Positions 7,601-14,051 of a DNA stretch of 14,193 nt are shown piece after piece. Under the pieces are notes generated by a model, which did no database searches, had not been told where the DNA came from, and worked only from the letters and a program-made list of their open reading frames with translations. The DNA comes from Schwartzia sp. (in: firmicutes) (GTDB taxonomy: Bacteria; Bacillota; Negativicutes; Selenomonadales; Selenomonadaceae). Every line of letters begins with the position of its first letter. Positions within the stretch are counted from its first letter, which is position 1. The translations under genes and the position numbers were made by a program. The stretch lies in assembly GCA_017939945.1 (NCBI GenBank), contig JAGAZS010000179.1, positions 1 through 14,193 on the forward strand, read 5' to 3'.

Positions 7601-7929
7601 ACAAAGGATTTGTCGTCGATTCGGCGACGGACGGCGCGGAAGCGGTGGAAAAATTCCGCGAAAGCGAGGCGGGAACTTACGACGTAATCCTGATGGATAT
7701 CCGAATGCCGATGATGGACGGGTTCGCGGCGACCGAAGCAATCCGCGCGTTGGAGAATCGTGAGGATGCGAAAACGATCCCAATCGTGGCGATGACCGCC
7801 AACGCCTTCGAGGAGGACGTGCAGCGCGCCCGCGCTGTCGGCATGGACGAGTACCTGACGAAGCCCGTGGAGCCGGATACGGTTTACAAGGTGCTCTGGA
7901 AAATCTTGCGGAAGAAATCAAACGGTTAA
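4636..7929 (+). CDS. Membrane-anchored hybrid sensor histidine kinase with multiple PAS segments
   Basis: This 1,097-aa kinase should autophosphorylate a histidine and pass the phosphate to its own receiver domain. Two membrane helices (about 8-25 and 31-48) are joined by only about five residues, so there is no external sensor and sensing is probably cytoplasmic or membrane-linked. Three PAS_3-like domains follow at about 68-182, 200-312 and 316-430 (each with an H-P-D/E-D element and a Y-R-W strand), then two more divergent PAS-like segments at about 445-565 and 575-695. HisKA carries SHEIRTP with His728. The ATPase domain has the N box (N842 to N846), DTGIGI from Asp879 and GGTGLGL from Gly908. 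The receiver has the acidic pair E974/D975, phospho-acceptor Asp1021 and Lys1076. There is no HPt or output domain, and no partner regulator lies nearby. GGAGG at 4622-4626, 9 nt before the ATG, supports the start. It is the last gene of the unit. Ligand unknown. Confidence 0.93.
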   Translation: MRKWNSHWMWAGVAVCGLLLFFAFLGRSVEGAVLPLVLAFAVALAVFWAESHRRTRELREVQREEQRLAKLIENIPVGIGIYVFENGVLKSGYLNQGYYKMLDVDKEKRMAERKAFLQFVHPDDLPKVLEEIQKDVMEERDFETVFRLLDGNGKYRWVNMRMRLAETRGTHKIFYGAFQDNDSFMKTHQALHESQMMMQTALTHSGLQAWAYDPETRRAREIAVAGEGMEDYAVEDYPNAMLKRGFIHPDDAEAFLELHRRVEGGAKEAEAVLRRRAPGGGYRWERVRYTRLQDMEGRAVKVLGTSADMDAYKEIEQRFQATIRQTGIAVGVYDIRSNHYDAYFHNQEFHFDNGPEGVIGKGVIHPEDTEKYKSLFRRIAQGGTIATGLVRFCSAPGSEYRWTHIVMTQIPDRDGNPFRAMLTQTDVTEQVRREMRYQEELLRRQALEGDLTSSLAVNLTRDEVQECIIDNVRVDSVAVGKPLAWAVEQELAHMPEEKDRDALLAFFEPERLRSSFRASDATQSLDYLRRFPDGKVRWAKCRVDMTENPENGDKMLFAYVRDNHVEKVNELAFERVLEGVIDYITCLDIATGQARFVREPSAEALPLDGLGASFDFEESTKRSALLLPDPEERQALLARYTVKNLVEELQEKPVVTFGCWIESDGERRRKELRTFFIGRSKSTIISIQRDITDMYVEAEKQREELRKALVDAEAASRAKSDFLSRMSHEIRTPMNAIIGLTALAKGRADDTAYVSESLSKMDSAAHFLLGLINDVLDISRIERGKMQLDNTPHAMAEFLDGVDVIIRARAAESGVRYTRTTKDGMPAVCVFDALKLKQVLVNILSNAVKFTPRDGSVDFVAETLGTVGEWATLRFTVRDTGIGIDREFLPHVFNAFEQESAGNTTRYGGTGLGLAISKSIVDLMGGTISVESEKGVGTVFFVSVTLPVTSLGDDAESVEVKQADFTGMRALLAEDNEINREIAIAILEDKGFVVDSATDGAEAVEKFRESEAGTYDVILMDIRMPMMDGFAATEAIRALENREDAKTIPIVAMTANAFEEDVQRARAVGMDEYLTKPVEPDTVYKVLWKILRKKSNG

Positions 7930-7960
7930 ATGACACAAAACTATTTAAAAATAAATCTTT

Positions 7961-8001
7961 AGTCCCTTAAGAAACAATTTTGATTCTTAAGGGGCTTTTT
8001 T
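7961..8001 (+). terminator. Strong Rho-independent terminator after the hybrid kinase
   Basis: A 13-bp stem (7961-7973 with 7984-7996, one T-G pair, core CCCTTAAGAA/TTCTTAAGGG) closes a 10-nt loop and is followed by six T. It lies 31 nt after the kinase stop codon and separates the metA-kinase unit from the mraZ promoter region. Confidence 0.9.
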
Positions 8002-8143
8002 ATCGTAAAAAAATGAGAAAACCAGCGGGGACTTTTAACTTATTTTTACGACTGATGATTCGAAAATGGCGGATTTTCGGCAATTAAAGAGCGTGTGTTC
8101 CTAAAAAATGCTGTTTTTTTGTGGGTGAAAAGCAAAAAAATAG
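8002..8143. other. AT-rich upstream region of the mraZ promoter with two inverted repeats
   Basis: No gene is visible. It holds a perfect inverted repeat CGAAAAT (8061-8067)/ATTTTCG (8073-8079) with a 5-nt loop and no T run after it. An 11-bp inverted repeat (8111-8121 with 8133-8143, essentially T7-G facing C-A7) ends next to the -35 region of mraZ. The A and T tracts may act as an UP element or produce intrinsic DNA bending; the arms could be a regulator site. Confidence 0.4.
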
Positions 8144-8171
8144 TGCACAAAGTGGTGGAAAGTGGTAGAAT
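8144..8171 (+). promoter_or_regulatory. mraZ promoter (extended -10)
   Basis: TGCACA (8144-8149, 4 of 6), a 16-nt spacer and TAGAAT (8166-8171, 5 of 6) preceded by TGG (8163-8165) form an extended -10 promoter. The start of transcription would be near 8178, giving a short leader of about 28 nt to the chosen mraZ start. Confidence 0.65.
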
Positions 8172-8178
8172 GTGGTTG
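8149..8178 (+). promoter_or_regulatory. MraZ operator: three tandem 10-nt repeats
   Basis: Three consecutive 10-mers, AAAGTGGTGG, AAAGTGGTAG and AATGTGGTTG, share the frame A-A-A/T-G-T-G-G-T-n-G with exact 10-nt periodicity. MraZ is known in other bacteria to bind short G-rich direct repeats spaced one helical turn apart upstream of its own gene. The repeats here cover the spacer, the -10 and the probable start site, which fits autorepression of mraZ-rsmH-ftsL. Confidence 0.75.
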
Positions 8179-8187
8179 CTGTAATCC

Positions 8188-8199
8188 GAAAGGTGGTGA
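8188..8199 (+). promoter_or_regulatory. mraZ ribosome binding site that decides between two ATGs
   Basis: GAAAGGTGGTGA matches the extended anti-Shine-Dalgarno complement GAAAGGAGGTGA at 11 of 12 positions. Its GGTGG core ends 3 nt before the ATG at 8200 but 9 nt before the ATG at 8206, so the second ATG is favoured. Confidence 0.6.
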
Positions 8200-8205
8200 A
8201 TGAGA

Positions 8206-8628
8206 ATGCTGACGGGCACGTACGAGCATACAATCGACGCGAAGGGACGCGTTATCCTTCCGGCCGATTTGCGTGCGGCGCTCGGCGAGCATTTTTTCAT
8301 CACGAAGGGACTGGATCAATGCCTTTCCATTTATGGTGAGAACGAATGGGCGGAGCTGGAGCAGAAACTTCGGAAGCTGCCGATCACGGATCCGAACGCG
8401 CGCAAACTTGTGCGCCTTTTCTCCGCGGCCGGCCGCCAGCTGGAGTGCGACCGTCAGGGGCGGTTTCTCGTGCCGGGCAATCTCCGGAGCTACGCCAAGC
8501 TGGAAAAAGAGGTCGTGCTCACCGGAATGCTGAACCGTGTGGAGGTCTGGAGCAAGGCTGAATGGGAGAACTGCAACGAGACGGAGAACGGGGAGCTGGC
8601 GAACCTTGCGGCGGCTTACGGAATCTAA
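8206..8628 (+). CDS. mraZ: Transcriptional regulator MraZ
   Basis: MraZ is a ring-forming DNA-binding protein of the SpoVT/AbrB superfamily that regulates the first genes of the dcw cluster. The 140-aa product has the two expected half-domains with the D-x-x-x-R signatures D-A-K-G-R (11-15) and D-R-Q-G-R (82-86), and it contains the G-L-D-Q-C-L, Y-A-K-L-E-K-E and R-V-E-V-W-S-K segments typical of Firmicutes MraZ. The start at 8206 gives M-L-T-G-T-Y-E-H-T-I-D, the usual beginning of the family, and fits the ribosome site; the alternative ATG at 8200 adds only two residues. The promoter carries three MraZ-type boxes. Only 3 nt separate its stop from rsmH. Confidence 0.96.
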   Translation: MLTGTYEHTIDAKGRVILPADLRAALGEHFFITKGLDQCLSIYGENEWAELEQKLRKLPITDPNARKLVRLFSAAGRQLECDRQGRFLVPGNLRSYAKLEKEVVLTGMLNRVEVWSKAEWENCNETENGELANLAAAYGI

Positions 8629-8631
8629 ACG

Positions 8632-9582
8632 ATGGGCGGATTTCACCATATCAGCGTGATGCCGGAGGCGACAATCGGAGGTCTTCTTACGACGAGGGAC
8701 GGCGTCTATGTGGACTGCACGCTCGGCGGCGCCGGGCACGCGCTCCGCATCGCGTCGGAGCTTTCCACCGAAGGTTGGCTGATCGGTATCGATCAGGATG
8801 CGGCGGCAATCGCCGCGGCAGAGGAGCGGTTGGGGTCCGTTTCCTGCCGCGTCAGTATCGTGCATGACAATTTCAGGAATCTCGACTCGATTTTGGAACG
8901 GTTGGGGAGCTCCGCCGTGGACGGGGTGCTGTTCGATCTTGGGGTGTCGTCTCACCAGATTGACACGGCGGAGCGGGGATTCTCCTATATGCACGACGCG
9001 CCGCTGGACATGCGCATGGATGAAAGGCAAAGCCGCACGGCGGAGGAAATCGTGAACACGTATTCCGAAGCCGAACTGGCCCGCATTTTCCGCGAGTACG
9101 GCGAAGAGCGCTGGGGGAAGCGCATCGCCGCATTCATCGTGGAAGCGAGGCAGGAAGCTCCGATCCGGACGACGGCTCAGCTCGTGGATATCATCTGCAG
9201 GGCCGTGCCGAAAGCAGTCCGAAGGGCTTCAAACGGGCATCCGGCGAAGCGCGTGTTCCAGGCAATCCGTATCGAGGCGAACGACGAGCTCGGTATCCTG
9301 GACGCGTCGATCCGGGCGGCGGTCCGTCATCTGCGGCCGGGAGGCCGCATCGCGGTCCTGACGTTTCATTCGTTGGAGGATCGTATCGTAAAAAGCGCGC
9401 TGCACGAAATGGCGCGCGGCTGTATCTGTCCGCCGGGACTTCCGGTATGCGCCTGCAATCACAAGCGGGAGCTGCGCCTTTTGGGGAAGGCGCGGAAGCC
9501 TGGGGCAGATGAGGTGAGGGGGAATCCGCGGGCGAAGAGCGCAAAGCTTCGCCTCGCGGAAAAAATGCCGGAAGAGCGTTGA
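8632..9582 (+). CDS. rsmH: 16S rRNA (cytosine-1402 N4) methyltransferase RsmH
   Basis: RsmH (formerly MraW) uses S-adenosylmethionine to methylate N4 of C1402 in the decoding centre of the 30S subunit. The 316-aa product is of normal length. Visible motifs are the SAM-binding D28-C-T-L-G-G-A-G-H36, the acidic G-I-D-Q-D strand end at about 52-56, F-D-L-G-V-S-S at 101-107, the conserved G-F-S-Y-M and P-L-D-M-R-M-D at 117-130, the helical insert with A-F-Q-A-I-R-I-E-type sequence (here V-F-Q-A-I-R-I-E), and the T-F-H-S-L-E-D-R-I-V-K motif in the C-terminal half, followed by G-C-I-C-P-P. The ATG begins 3 nt after the mraZ stop and no clear Shine-Dalgarno is present, so translation is probably coupled to mraZ. 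Confidence 0.97.
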   Translation: MGGFHHISVMPEATIGGLLTTRDGVYVDCTLGGAGHALRIASELSTEGWLIGIDQDAAAIAAAEERLGSVSCRVSIVHDNFRNLDSILERLGSSAVDGVLFDLGVSSHQIDTAERGFSYMHDAPLDMRMDERQSRTAEEIVNTYSEAELARIFREYGEERWGKRIAAFIVEARQEAPIRTTAQLVDIICRAVPKAVRRASNGHPAKRVFQAIRIEANDELGILDASIRAAVRHLRPGGRIAVLTFHSLEDRIVKSALHEMARGCICPPGLPVCACNHKRELRLLGKARKPGADEVRGNPRAKSAKLRLAEKMPEER

Positions 9583-9688
9583 TTCGTGTGGATACGGAAA
9601 CGCTTCTTTCCCCGGCATGGAACTGTGCGAGATCTTTTCCGATGATTATTTGCAGCAGTTCCGCAGTAAGGCAGAAAGGGGAAGCAGA

Positions 9689-10063
9689 ATGGCGCAGGCA
9701 TTACGCAAAGTGTGGGTGGAGGAACCGGAAAAACAACCCGTCGTCCGGCGGTCACGCCGTCGGCGCCCTGTACAGGCAGTTCGGGCTTATGTGGATACGG
9801 ACCTTCGTTTCAAGGCACTCGTTTTATTCGTTCTTTTCGCGGTGACGGCGACGGTGACGCTGGTGCGGAGCGAGGTGAGCGCGATGCGCGGCTATGAGCT
9901 TGTGCAGCTCCGCCAGCAGGCGATCCAGCTCGAGCAGGAAAACAAGGGACTGGAGCTGAAGATCGCCGAGCTGAAAGCCCCGCAGCGTATCAAAGATTTG
10001 GCGACGAACGAGCTCGGCATGGTGGTGCCGAAGGAATTTTATTTCGCCGAAGGAAACAGATGA
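9689..10063 (+). CDS. ftsL: Cell division protein FtsL
   Basis: FtsL is a single-pass divisome protein that, with the DivIC/FtsB partner, bridges early and late division proteins and helps activate septal peptidoglycan synthesis. The 124-aa product has a short basic cytoplasmic N-terminus (R20-R26), one membrane helix at about 42-59, then a coiled coil at about 62-96 (LVQLRQQAIQLEQENKGLEL) and the ending N-E-L-G-M-V-V-P that is typical of FtsL/DivIC proteins. The ATG at 9689 is chosen because AAAGGGGA lies 6 nt upstream. An in-frame ATG at 9617 would add 24 residues but has no ribosome site. The 106 nt between rsmH and ftsL hold nothing recognisable. A strong terminator follows at once, and the transpeptidase gene usually found next is missing. 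Confidence 0.9.
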   Translation: MAQALRKVWVEEPEKQPVVRRSRRRRPVQAVRAYVDTDLRFKALVLFVLFAVTATVTLVRSEVSAMRGYELVQLRQQAIQLEQENKGLELKIAELKAPQRIKDLATNELGMVVPKEFYFAEGNR

Positions 10064-10069
10064 GAAAAC

Positions 10070-10097
10070 AAAAGCGCTGCTTGGTCAGCGCTTTTTT
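10070..10097 (+). terminator. Rho-independent terminator after ftsL
   Basis: A perfect 10-bp stem, AAAAGCGCTG (10070-10079) with CAGCGCTTTT (10086-10095), closes a 6-nt loop and runs into six T (10092-10097). It starts 7 nt after the ftsL stop, so the mraZ-rsmH-ftsL transcript ends here. Confidence 0.93.
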
Positions 10098-10133
10098 CTA
10101 TATATAGTAGAAAATACGTTCTCTGTTAAAATT

Positions 10134-10152
10134 TTGACATTCGTCGTATAAT
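10134..10152 (+). promoter_or_regulatory. Promoter-like elements upstream of murE
   Basis: A perfect TTGACA (10134-10139) and a perfect TATAAT (10147-10152) occur in the AT-rich gap before murE, but only 7 nt apart, so they cannot act together as one ordinary sigma-A promoter. TATAAT as a -10 has only TGTTAA at 17-nt spacing upstream. Since a terminator precedes, some promoter must lie in 10098-10196; this is the best candidate. Confidence 0.4.
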
Positions 10153-10196
10153 ATCCACTTGCAATATATTTTGAAGGAATTTCGGAGGGAAGCGGC

Positions 10197-11684
10197 ATGA
10201 GAAAGAAGCTTGGAAAGCTGGCGGCATTGGTCGAGGGCGCGAAGGTGATTGGCGACGCCAATCTTTTTGTCACCGATATTGTCCAGGATTCGCGGCAGGC
10301 GACAAAGGGCGCGTTGTTCGTTTGCGTGGAGGGGGAGCATGTGGACGGGCACAAGTTTATCCCCGACGTCAAGGCGAAGGGCGCCGCGGCGATCATAACG
10401 GAACGCGAGATGAAGCCGCAGGAGGGGCTTGCCGTACTGCAGGTGCCGAAACTCGACGAGGCGCTGCAGATTATCGTGCCGTATTTCTTCGATATCCCTT
10501 CCCAGCGGCTTCGTCTGATCGGCATCACGGGGACGAACGGCAAGACGACGACGAGCTTTTTGCTGCGCTCGATCCTGCGCCGCGCGGGACATAAGGTCGG
10601 GCTGATCGGCACGATCCAGACGCTGATTGAGGAGGAGCAGCTGCCGAGCCAGAACACGACGCCGAATATCGTCGATCTCCAGCGGCTGTTGGCGCGGATG
10701 GTCGAGGAAGGGATCGAGTACGTCGTGATGGAGGTCTCGTCCCACGCGCTGGCGCAGAACCGCGTGGCGGGCTGCGAGTTCGACACGGCGGTGTTCACGA
10801 ATTTCACGCAGGACCACCTCGATTATCACAAGACGATGGAAAATTACCTCGAGGCGAAAGCGAAGCTGTTCGATTCCCTCGGCGGGCCGGGCATCAAGCC
10901 GGACAAGACGGCGGTGGTGAACCTGGACGACGAGAAGGCGCAGTATATCCTGGAACGCTCCAAGTGCGACCATATAACCTACGCGCTGGGCGATGAATCG
11001 GCAGACATTCGCGCGGTGGATATCAAGCTCGGGCCGCTGGGCTCGACGTTCACGATTCAGGGCGGCTTCGGGCGGATACCGGTTCGCACGCATATCGCGG
11101 GGCTGTTCAATATTTACAATGTTTTATCGGCGACCAGCGCGGCGGCGGCGGAAAAAGTGCCGTACCAGGTCATCGGCGAAGCGGTTTCGGAATTTCGCGG
11201 CGTGCCGGGGCGGTTCGAGACGGTGGACGCGGGCCAGCTTTTCAACGTGGTGGTCGATTACGCGCACACGCCGGACGGGTTGGAAAACATTCTGCACACG
11301 GCGCGGGACATCACCGAGAACAGGATCATTACGGTGTTCGGTTGCGGCGGCGACCGCGACCGGACGAAGCGCCCGATCATGGGACGTATCGTGGCGCAGC
11401 TTTCCGATATCGTGATCACGACCTCGGACAATCCGCGCACCGAGGATCCGGAAGCGATTCTCGCCGAAATCGAGGCCGGCGTTGCCGAAGTCATCGGCAA
11501 GAAAACCCATGAGAAGGTCACCGACCGCCGCGAGGCGATTTACCTCGCGATTTCGCTGGCGCAGGCGGGCGACACGGTCATCATCGCAGGCAAGGGGCAC
11601 GAGGATTACCAGATCATCGGCACGGAAAAGATCCATTTCGACGACCGCGAGGTGGCAAGGGAAGCACTTGGAGGATTGAGCTGA
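10197..11684 (+). CDS. murE: UDP-MurNAc-L-Ala-D-Glu:meso-diaminopimelate ligase MurE
   Basis: MurE adds the third amino acid of the peptidoglycan stem peptide in the cytoplasm using ATP. The 495-aa product has all three Mur ligase domains: N-terminal UDP-binding (about 1-100, with Q-D-S-R and G-A-L-F-V), central ATPase with G112-T-N-G-K-T-T-T (Lys116), the Q-N-T-T-P-N and E-V-S-S-H-A-L motifs, N-F-T-Q-D-H-L-D-Y-H, and the lysine expected to be carbamylated in E-A-K-A-K-L-F. The C-terminal domain contains G-R-F-E and, at 411-414, D-N-P-R, the signature for meso-diaminopimelate rather than lysine. GGAGG (10184-10188) lies 8 nt before the ATG. Its TGA overlaps the murF ATG by one base, so the two are co-translated. 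Confidence 0.97.
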   Translation: MRKKLGKLAALVEGAKVIGDANLFVTDIVQDSRQATKGALFVCVEGEHVDGHKFIPDVKAKGAAAIITEREMKPQEGLAVLQVPKLDEALQIIVPYFFDIPSQRLRLIGITGTNGKTTTSFLLRSILRRAGHKVGLIGTIQTLIEEEQLPSQNTTPNIVDLQRLLARMVEEGIEYVVMEVSSHALAQNRVAGCEFDTAVFTNFTQDHLDYHKTMENYLEAKAKLFDSLGGPGIKPDKTAVVNLDDEKAQYILERSKCDHITYALGDESADIRAVDIKLGPLGSTFTIQGGFGRIPVRTHIAGLFNIYNVLSATSAAAAEKVPYQVIGEAVSEFRGVPGRFETVDAGQLFNVVVDYAHTPDGLENILHTARDITENRIITVFGCGGDRDRTKRPIMGRIVAQLSDIVITTSDNPRTEDPEAILAEIEAGVAEVIGKKTHEKVTDRREAIYLAISLAQAGDTVIIAGKGHEDYQIIGTEKIHFDDREVAREALGGLS

Positions 11685-13057
11685 TGCCGCGTTTTTCACT
11701 GGATGAGATTGTACAGGCGACGGGAGCCGCCTTCTCGGGCGGAGCGGAGACGATTTTTTCCGACGTGACTACGGATACCCGCACGATAGAGAAAGGCGCG
11801 CTGTTTATCGCGCTGAAGGGCGAGCGGTTCAACGGCGAGGACTTTTTGCAAAAAGCGCAGGAAGCAGGCGCGGCGGGTGTCCTTGTTTCCAACGGTTGTT
11901 CGGCGGAAAAGACGGACGGGCTTTCGATTGCCGTGCTGCGCGTACCGGACACACTGAAAGCCTACCAACAGATTGCCCATGCGTGGCGGGAAAAGTTTAC
12001 TCTGCCTGTCGTTGCGATTACCGGTTCCAACGGCAAGACGACGACGAAGGATTTGACGGCGTCGGTGCTCGGGGCCAGCTTTCCCGTGCTTCGGACCGAG
12101 GCGAATTTCAACAACGAGATCGGATTGCCGAAAACATTGCTCGGCCTTCGGGACGAGCATGAGGCGGCGGTGGTCGAGATCGGCATGCGCGGGCTTGGGC
12201 AGATCGAGGCGTTGGCGCCGATTGCCGCGCCGACGGTCGGCGTCGTCACGAATGTCGGCGAGACGCATATCGAACTTCTGGGGTCGATCGAGAATATCGC
12301 GAAGGCGAAATCGGAAATGGTAGAAGCGCTGGGCGAGGGCGGAACGGCGGTACTGAATGCGGACGATTCACGCGTTTCGGCTATGCGTGAAAAGGCGAAG
12401 AAAGGCGTTTCCGTCGTGACCTTCGGCGAGAGCGAAAATGCGGACGTGCGCGGCACGGAAATCGTGCAGGACGGCATGGAATCGCGCTTCACGGCGACAT
12501 TTCCGGACGGGAAAAAACAATCATATCGTTTGCCATTGCCGGGAAGACACAACATCTCGAACGCACTGGCGGCTCTTGCTGTCGGCTATGCGATGGGGCT
12601 TTCTCCGAAAGCAATGGCGGCGGGACTGGAAGCGCCCGCGATGAGCGGGGCGCGGTTCGCCTGCGAGAAGCGCGGCGACTACATGATTATCAACGACGCG
12701 TACAACGCCAGCCCGCTTTCGATGAGTGCGGCTATCCGTACGATGAAGGAGATCGCGAAAGGTCGTCGCGTCGCTGTGTTCGGCGATATGCTGGAACTGG
12801 GCGACGTCGCGAAAGAAGCTCATCGGCGCGTCGGCGAGGAACTGGCGAAGTCCGGTGCGGAAGTGCTGGTGACGCGAGGCGCTTTGGGCGAAGAAATCGC
12901 AGCCGGAGCGGAAGCTGCAGGTATGACCGAGGTCTACCGCGCAGCGTCCCACGAGGAAGCGGCGGCGAAACTGAAAGAAATCCTGCGCCCCGGCGATACG
13001 GTCTTGTTCAAGGGCTCCCACGGGATGCAGATGGACAAGATTATCGAGCTTTTATAA
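11684..13057 (+). CDS. murF: UDP-MurNAc-tripeptide:D-alanyl-D-alanine ligase MurF
   Basis: MurF adds the D-Ala-D-Ala dipeptide to the UDP-MurNAc-tripeptide, completing the cytoplasmic pentapeptide precursor, with ATP. The 457-aa product has the expected three domains: N-terminal substrate domain with D-T-R and G-A-L-F-I-A-L-K-G-E, ATPase domain with G114-S-N-G-K-T-T-T (Lys118), N-N-E-I-G-L-P-K-T-L-L, E-I-G-M-R-G-L-G-Q-I, N-V-G-E-T-H-I-E-L-L-G-S, and the C-terminal domain with N337-D-A-Y-N-A-S-P-L-S-M and F-K-G-S-H-G-M-Q-M-D. GGAGG at 11670-11674 lies inside the end of murE, 9 nt before the start; stop and start overlap (TGATG). mraY follows after 20 nt. Confidence 0.97.
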   Translation: MPRFSLDEIVQATGAAFSGGAETIFSDVTTDTRTIEKGALFIALKGERFNGEDFLQKAQEAGAAGVLVSNGCSAEKTDGLSIAVLRVPDTLKAYQQIAHAWREKFTLPVVAITGSNGKTTTKDLTASVLGASFPVLRTEANFNNEIGLPKTLLGLRDEHEAAVVEIGMRGLGQIEALAPIAAPTVGVVTNVGETHIELLGSIENIAKAKSEMVEALGEGGTAVLNADDSRVSAMREKAKKGVSVVTFGESENADVRGTEIVQDGMESRFTATFPDGKKQSYRLPLPGRHNISNALAALAVGYAMGLSPKAMAAGLEAPAMSGARFACEKRGDYMIINDAYNASPLSMSAAIRTMKEIAKGRRVAVFGDMLELGDVAKEAHRRVGEELAKSGAEVLVTRGALGEEIAAGAEAAGMTEVYRAASHEEAAAKLKEILRPGDTVLFKGSHGMQMDKIIELL

Positions 13058-13077
13058 TTTTAGGAGGCTTTTTATTT

Positions 13078-14049
13078 ATGGAAGTTTCTGCCGCGCTGAA
13101 AGCGGCAATCGTTTCCGCGCTGGTCGTTTTGATTTCGGGGCCGTTTGTGATTCCCGAGCTGCGCAAGCTGAAATTCGGCCAGAGCATTCGCGAGGAAGGG
13201 CCGAAAAGTCATCAGGCAAAGAGCGGGACGCCGACGATGGGCGGATTGATGATTCTTGCCGCGATTACGGCGGGCGCCCTTGTCGCGGCGGGCTTCGAGA
13301 CGTCGGTGCTGCTTGCGCTGTTTGTGACTTTGGGGCACGGCGTGATTGGCTTTATCGACGACTATATCAAGGTCGTGAAGAAGCGCAATCTTGGCCTTCG
13401 TCCGCGCCATAAATTTCTCGGGCAGGTAATTATGGCGGTGGTCGTGGCGCTGATCGGTTCGCTTTTCCTTGGCGTGACGACGGAGCTTTGGGTCCCGGTT
13501 CTCAATAAAACCGTGGATTTCGGTGCTTTCTATTACGTTCTGATTTTCTTTGTACTCGTCGGCACGACGAACGCGGTGAATCTTACGGACGGTCTGGACG
13601 GTCTGGCGACAGGAACCGTGGCCGTAGCTGCGATTTGCTATGCGGTCGTCTGCGTTATGTTCGGGAAGGCGGCGCTTGCTTCCTTCTGCATTGCCGTGGC
13701 TGCGGCCTGTATCGCGTTCCTGCGTTTCAACGCGCACCCCGCGAAGGTGTTCATGGGCGATACGGGCTCGCTGGCTCTCGGCGGCGCGCTGGCCGCGGCG
13801 GCAATCCTGACGAAGACGGAGCTGTTGCTTGTAATCATCGGCGGCGTTTTCGTGATCGAGACGCTGTCCGTGATTATCCAGGTTTCCTATTTCAAGCTGA
13901 CGGGCGGTCAGCGGATTTTCCTGATGAGTCCGATTCATCATCATTACGAGCTTAAAGGCTGGAAAGAGACGAAAGTCGTCCGCGTGTTTTGCTGCGCGGG
14001 CGTGGTATTCGGGCTGTTGGGGCTTTTGATTTTGGGCCTGTCGCGTTGA
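13078..14049 (+). CDS. mraY: Phospho-N-acetylmuramoyl-pentapeptide transferase MraY
   Basis: MraY transfers phospho-MurNAc-pentapeptide from UDP to undecaprenyl phosphate at the inner membrane, making lipid I, the step directly after MurF. The 323-aa, very hydrophobic product is consistent with the ten membrane helices of the family. Conserved elements are G-P-K-S-H-Q-A-K-S-G-T-P-T-M-G-G (41-56), the Asp pair D94-D95 in F-I-D-D-Y-I-K, N168-x-x-D171-x-x-D174 in N-L-T-D-G-L-D-G-L, N-A-H-P-A-K-V-F-M-G-D228-T-G-S, and the H-H-H triad (287-289) in S-P-I-H-H-H-Y-E. AGGAGG at 13062-13067 lies 10 nt before the ATG. It appears to be the last gene of this unit inside the window; murD, often next in other genomes, does not begin in the following 144 nt. 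Confidence 0.97.
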   Translation: MEVSAALKAAIVSALVVLISGPFVIPELRKLKFGQSIREEGPKSHQAKSGTPTMGGLMILAAITAGALVAAGFETSVLLALFVTLGHGVIGFIDDYIKVVKKRNLGLRPRHKFLGQVIMAVVVALIGSLFLGVTTELWVPVLNKTVDFGAFYYVLIFFVLVGTTNAVNLTDGLDGLATGTVAVAAICYAVVCVMFGKAALASFCIAVAAACIAFLRFNAHPAKVFMGDTGSLALGGALAAAAILTKTELLLVIIGGVFVIETLSVIIQVSYFKLTGGQRIFLMSPIHHHYELKGWKETKVVRVFCCAGVVFGLLGLLILGLSR

Positions 14050-14051
14050 TT

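Noticed and set aside
9617..9688. Upstream ATG for ftsL adding 24 residues
   Set aside because: No Shine-Dalgarno precedes 9617, while AAAGGGGA sits 6 nt before the ATG at 9689; the shorter product has normal FtsL architecture.
9579..9845. 88-codon frame starting with TTG at the end of rsmH, sharing a TGTGGATACGGA 12-mer with ftsL
   Set aside because: No ribosome site, overlaps ftsL in another frame, and the shared 12-mer is too short to show duplication.
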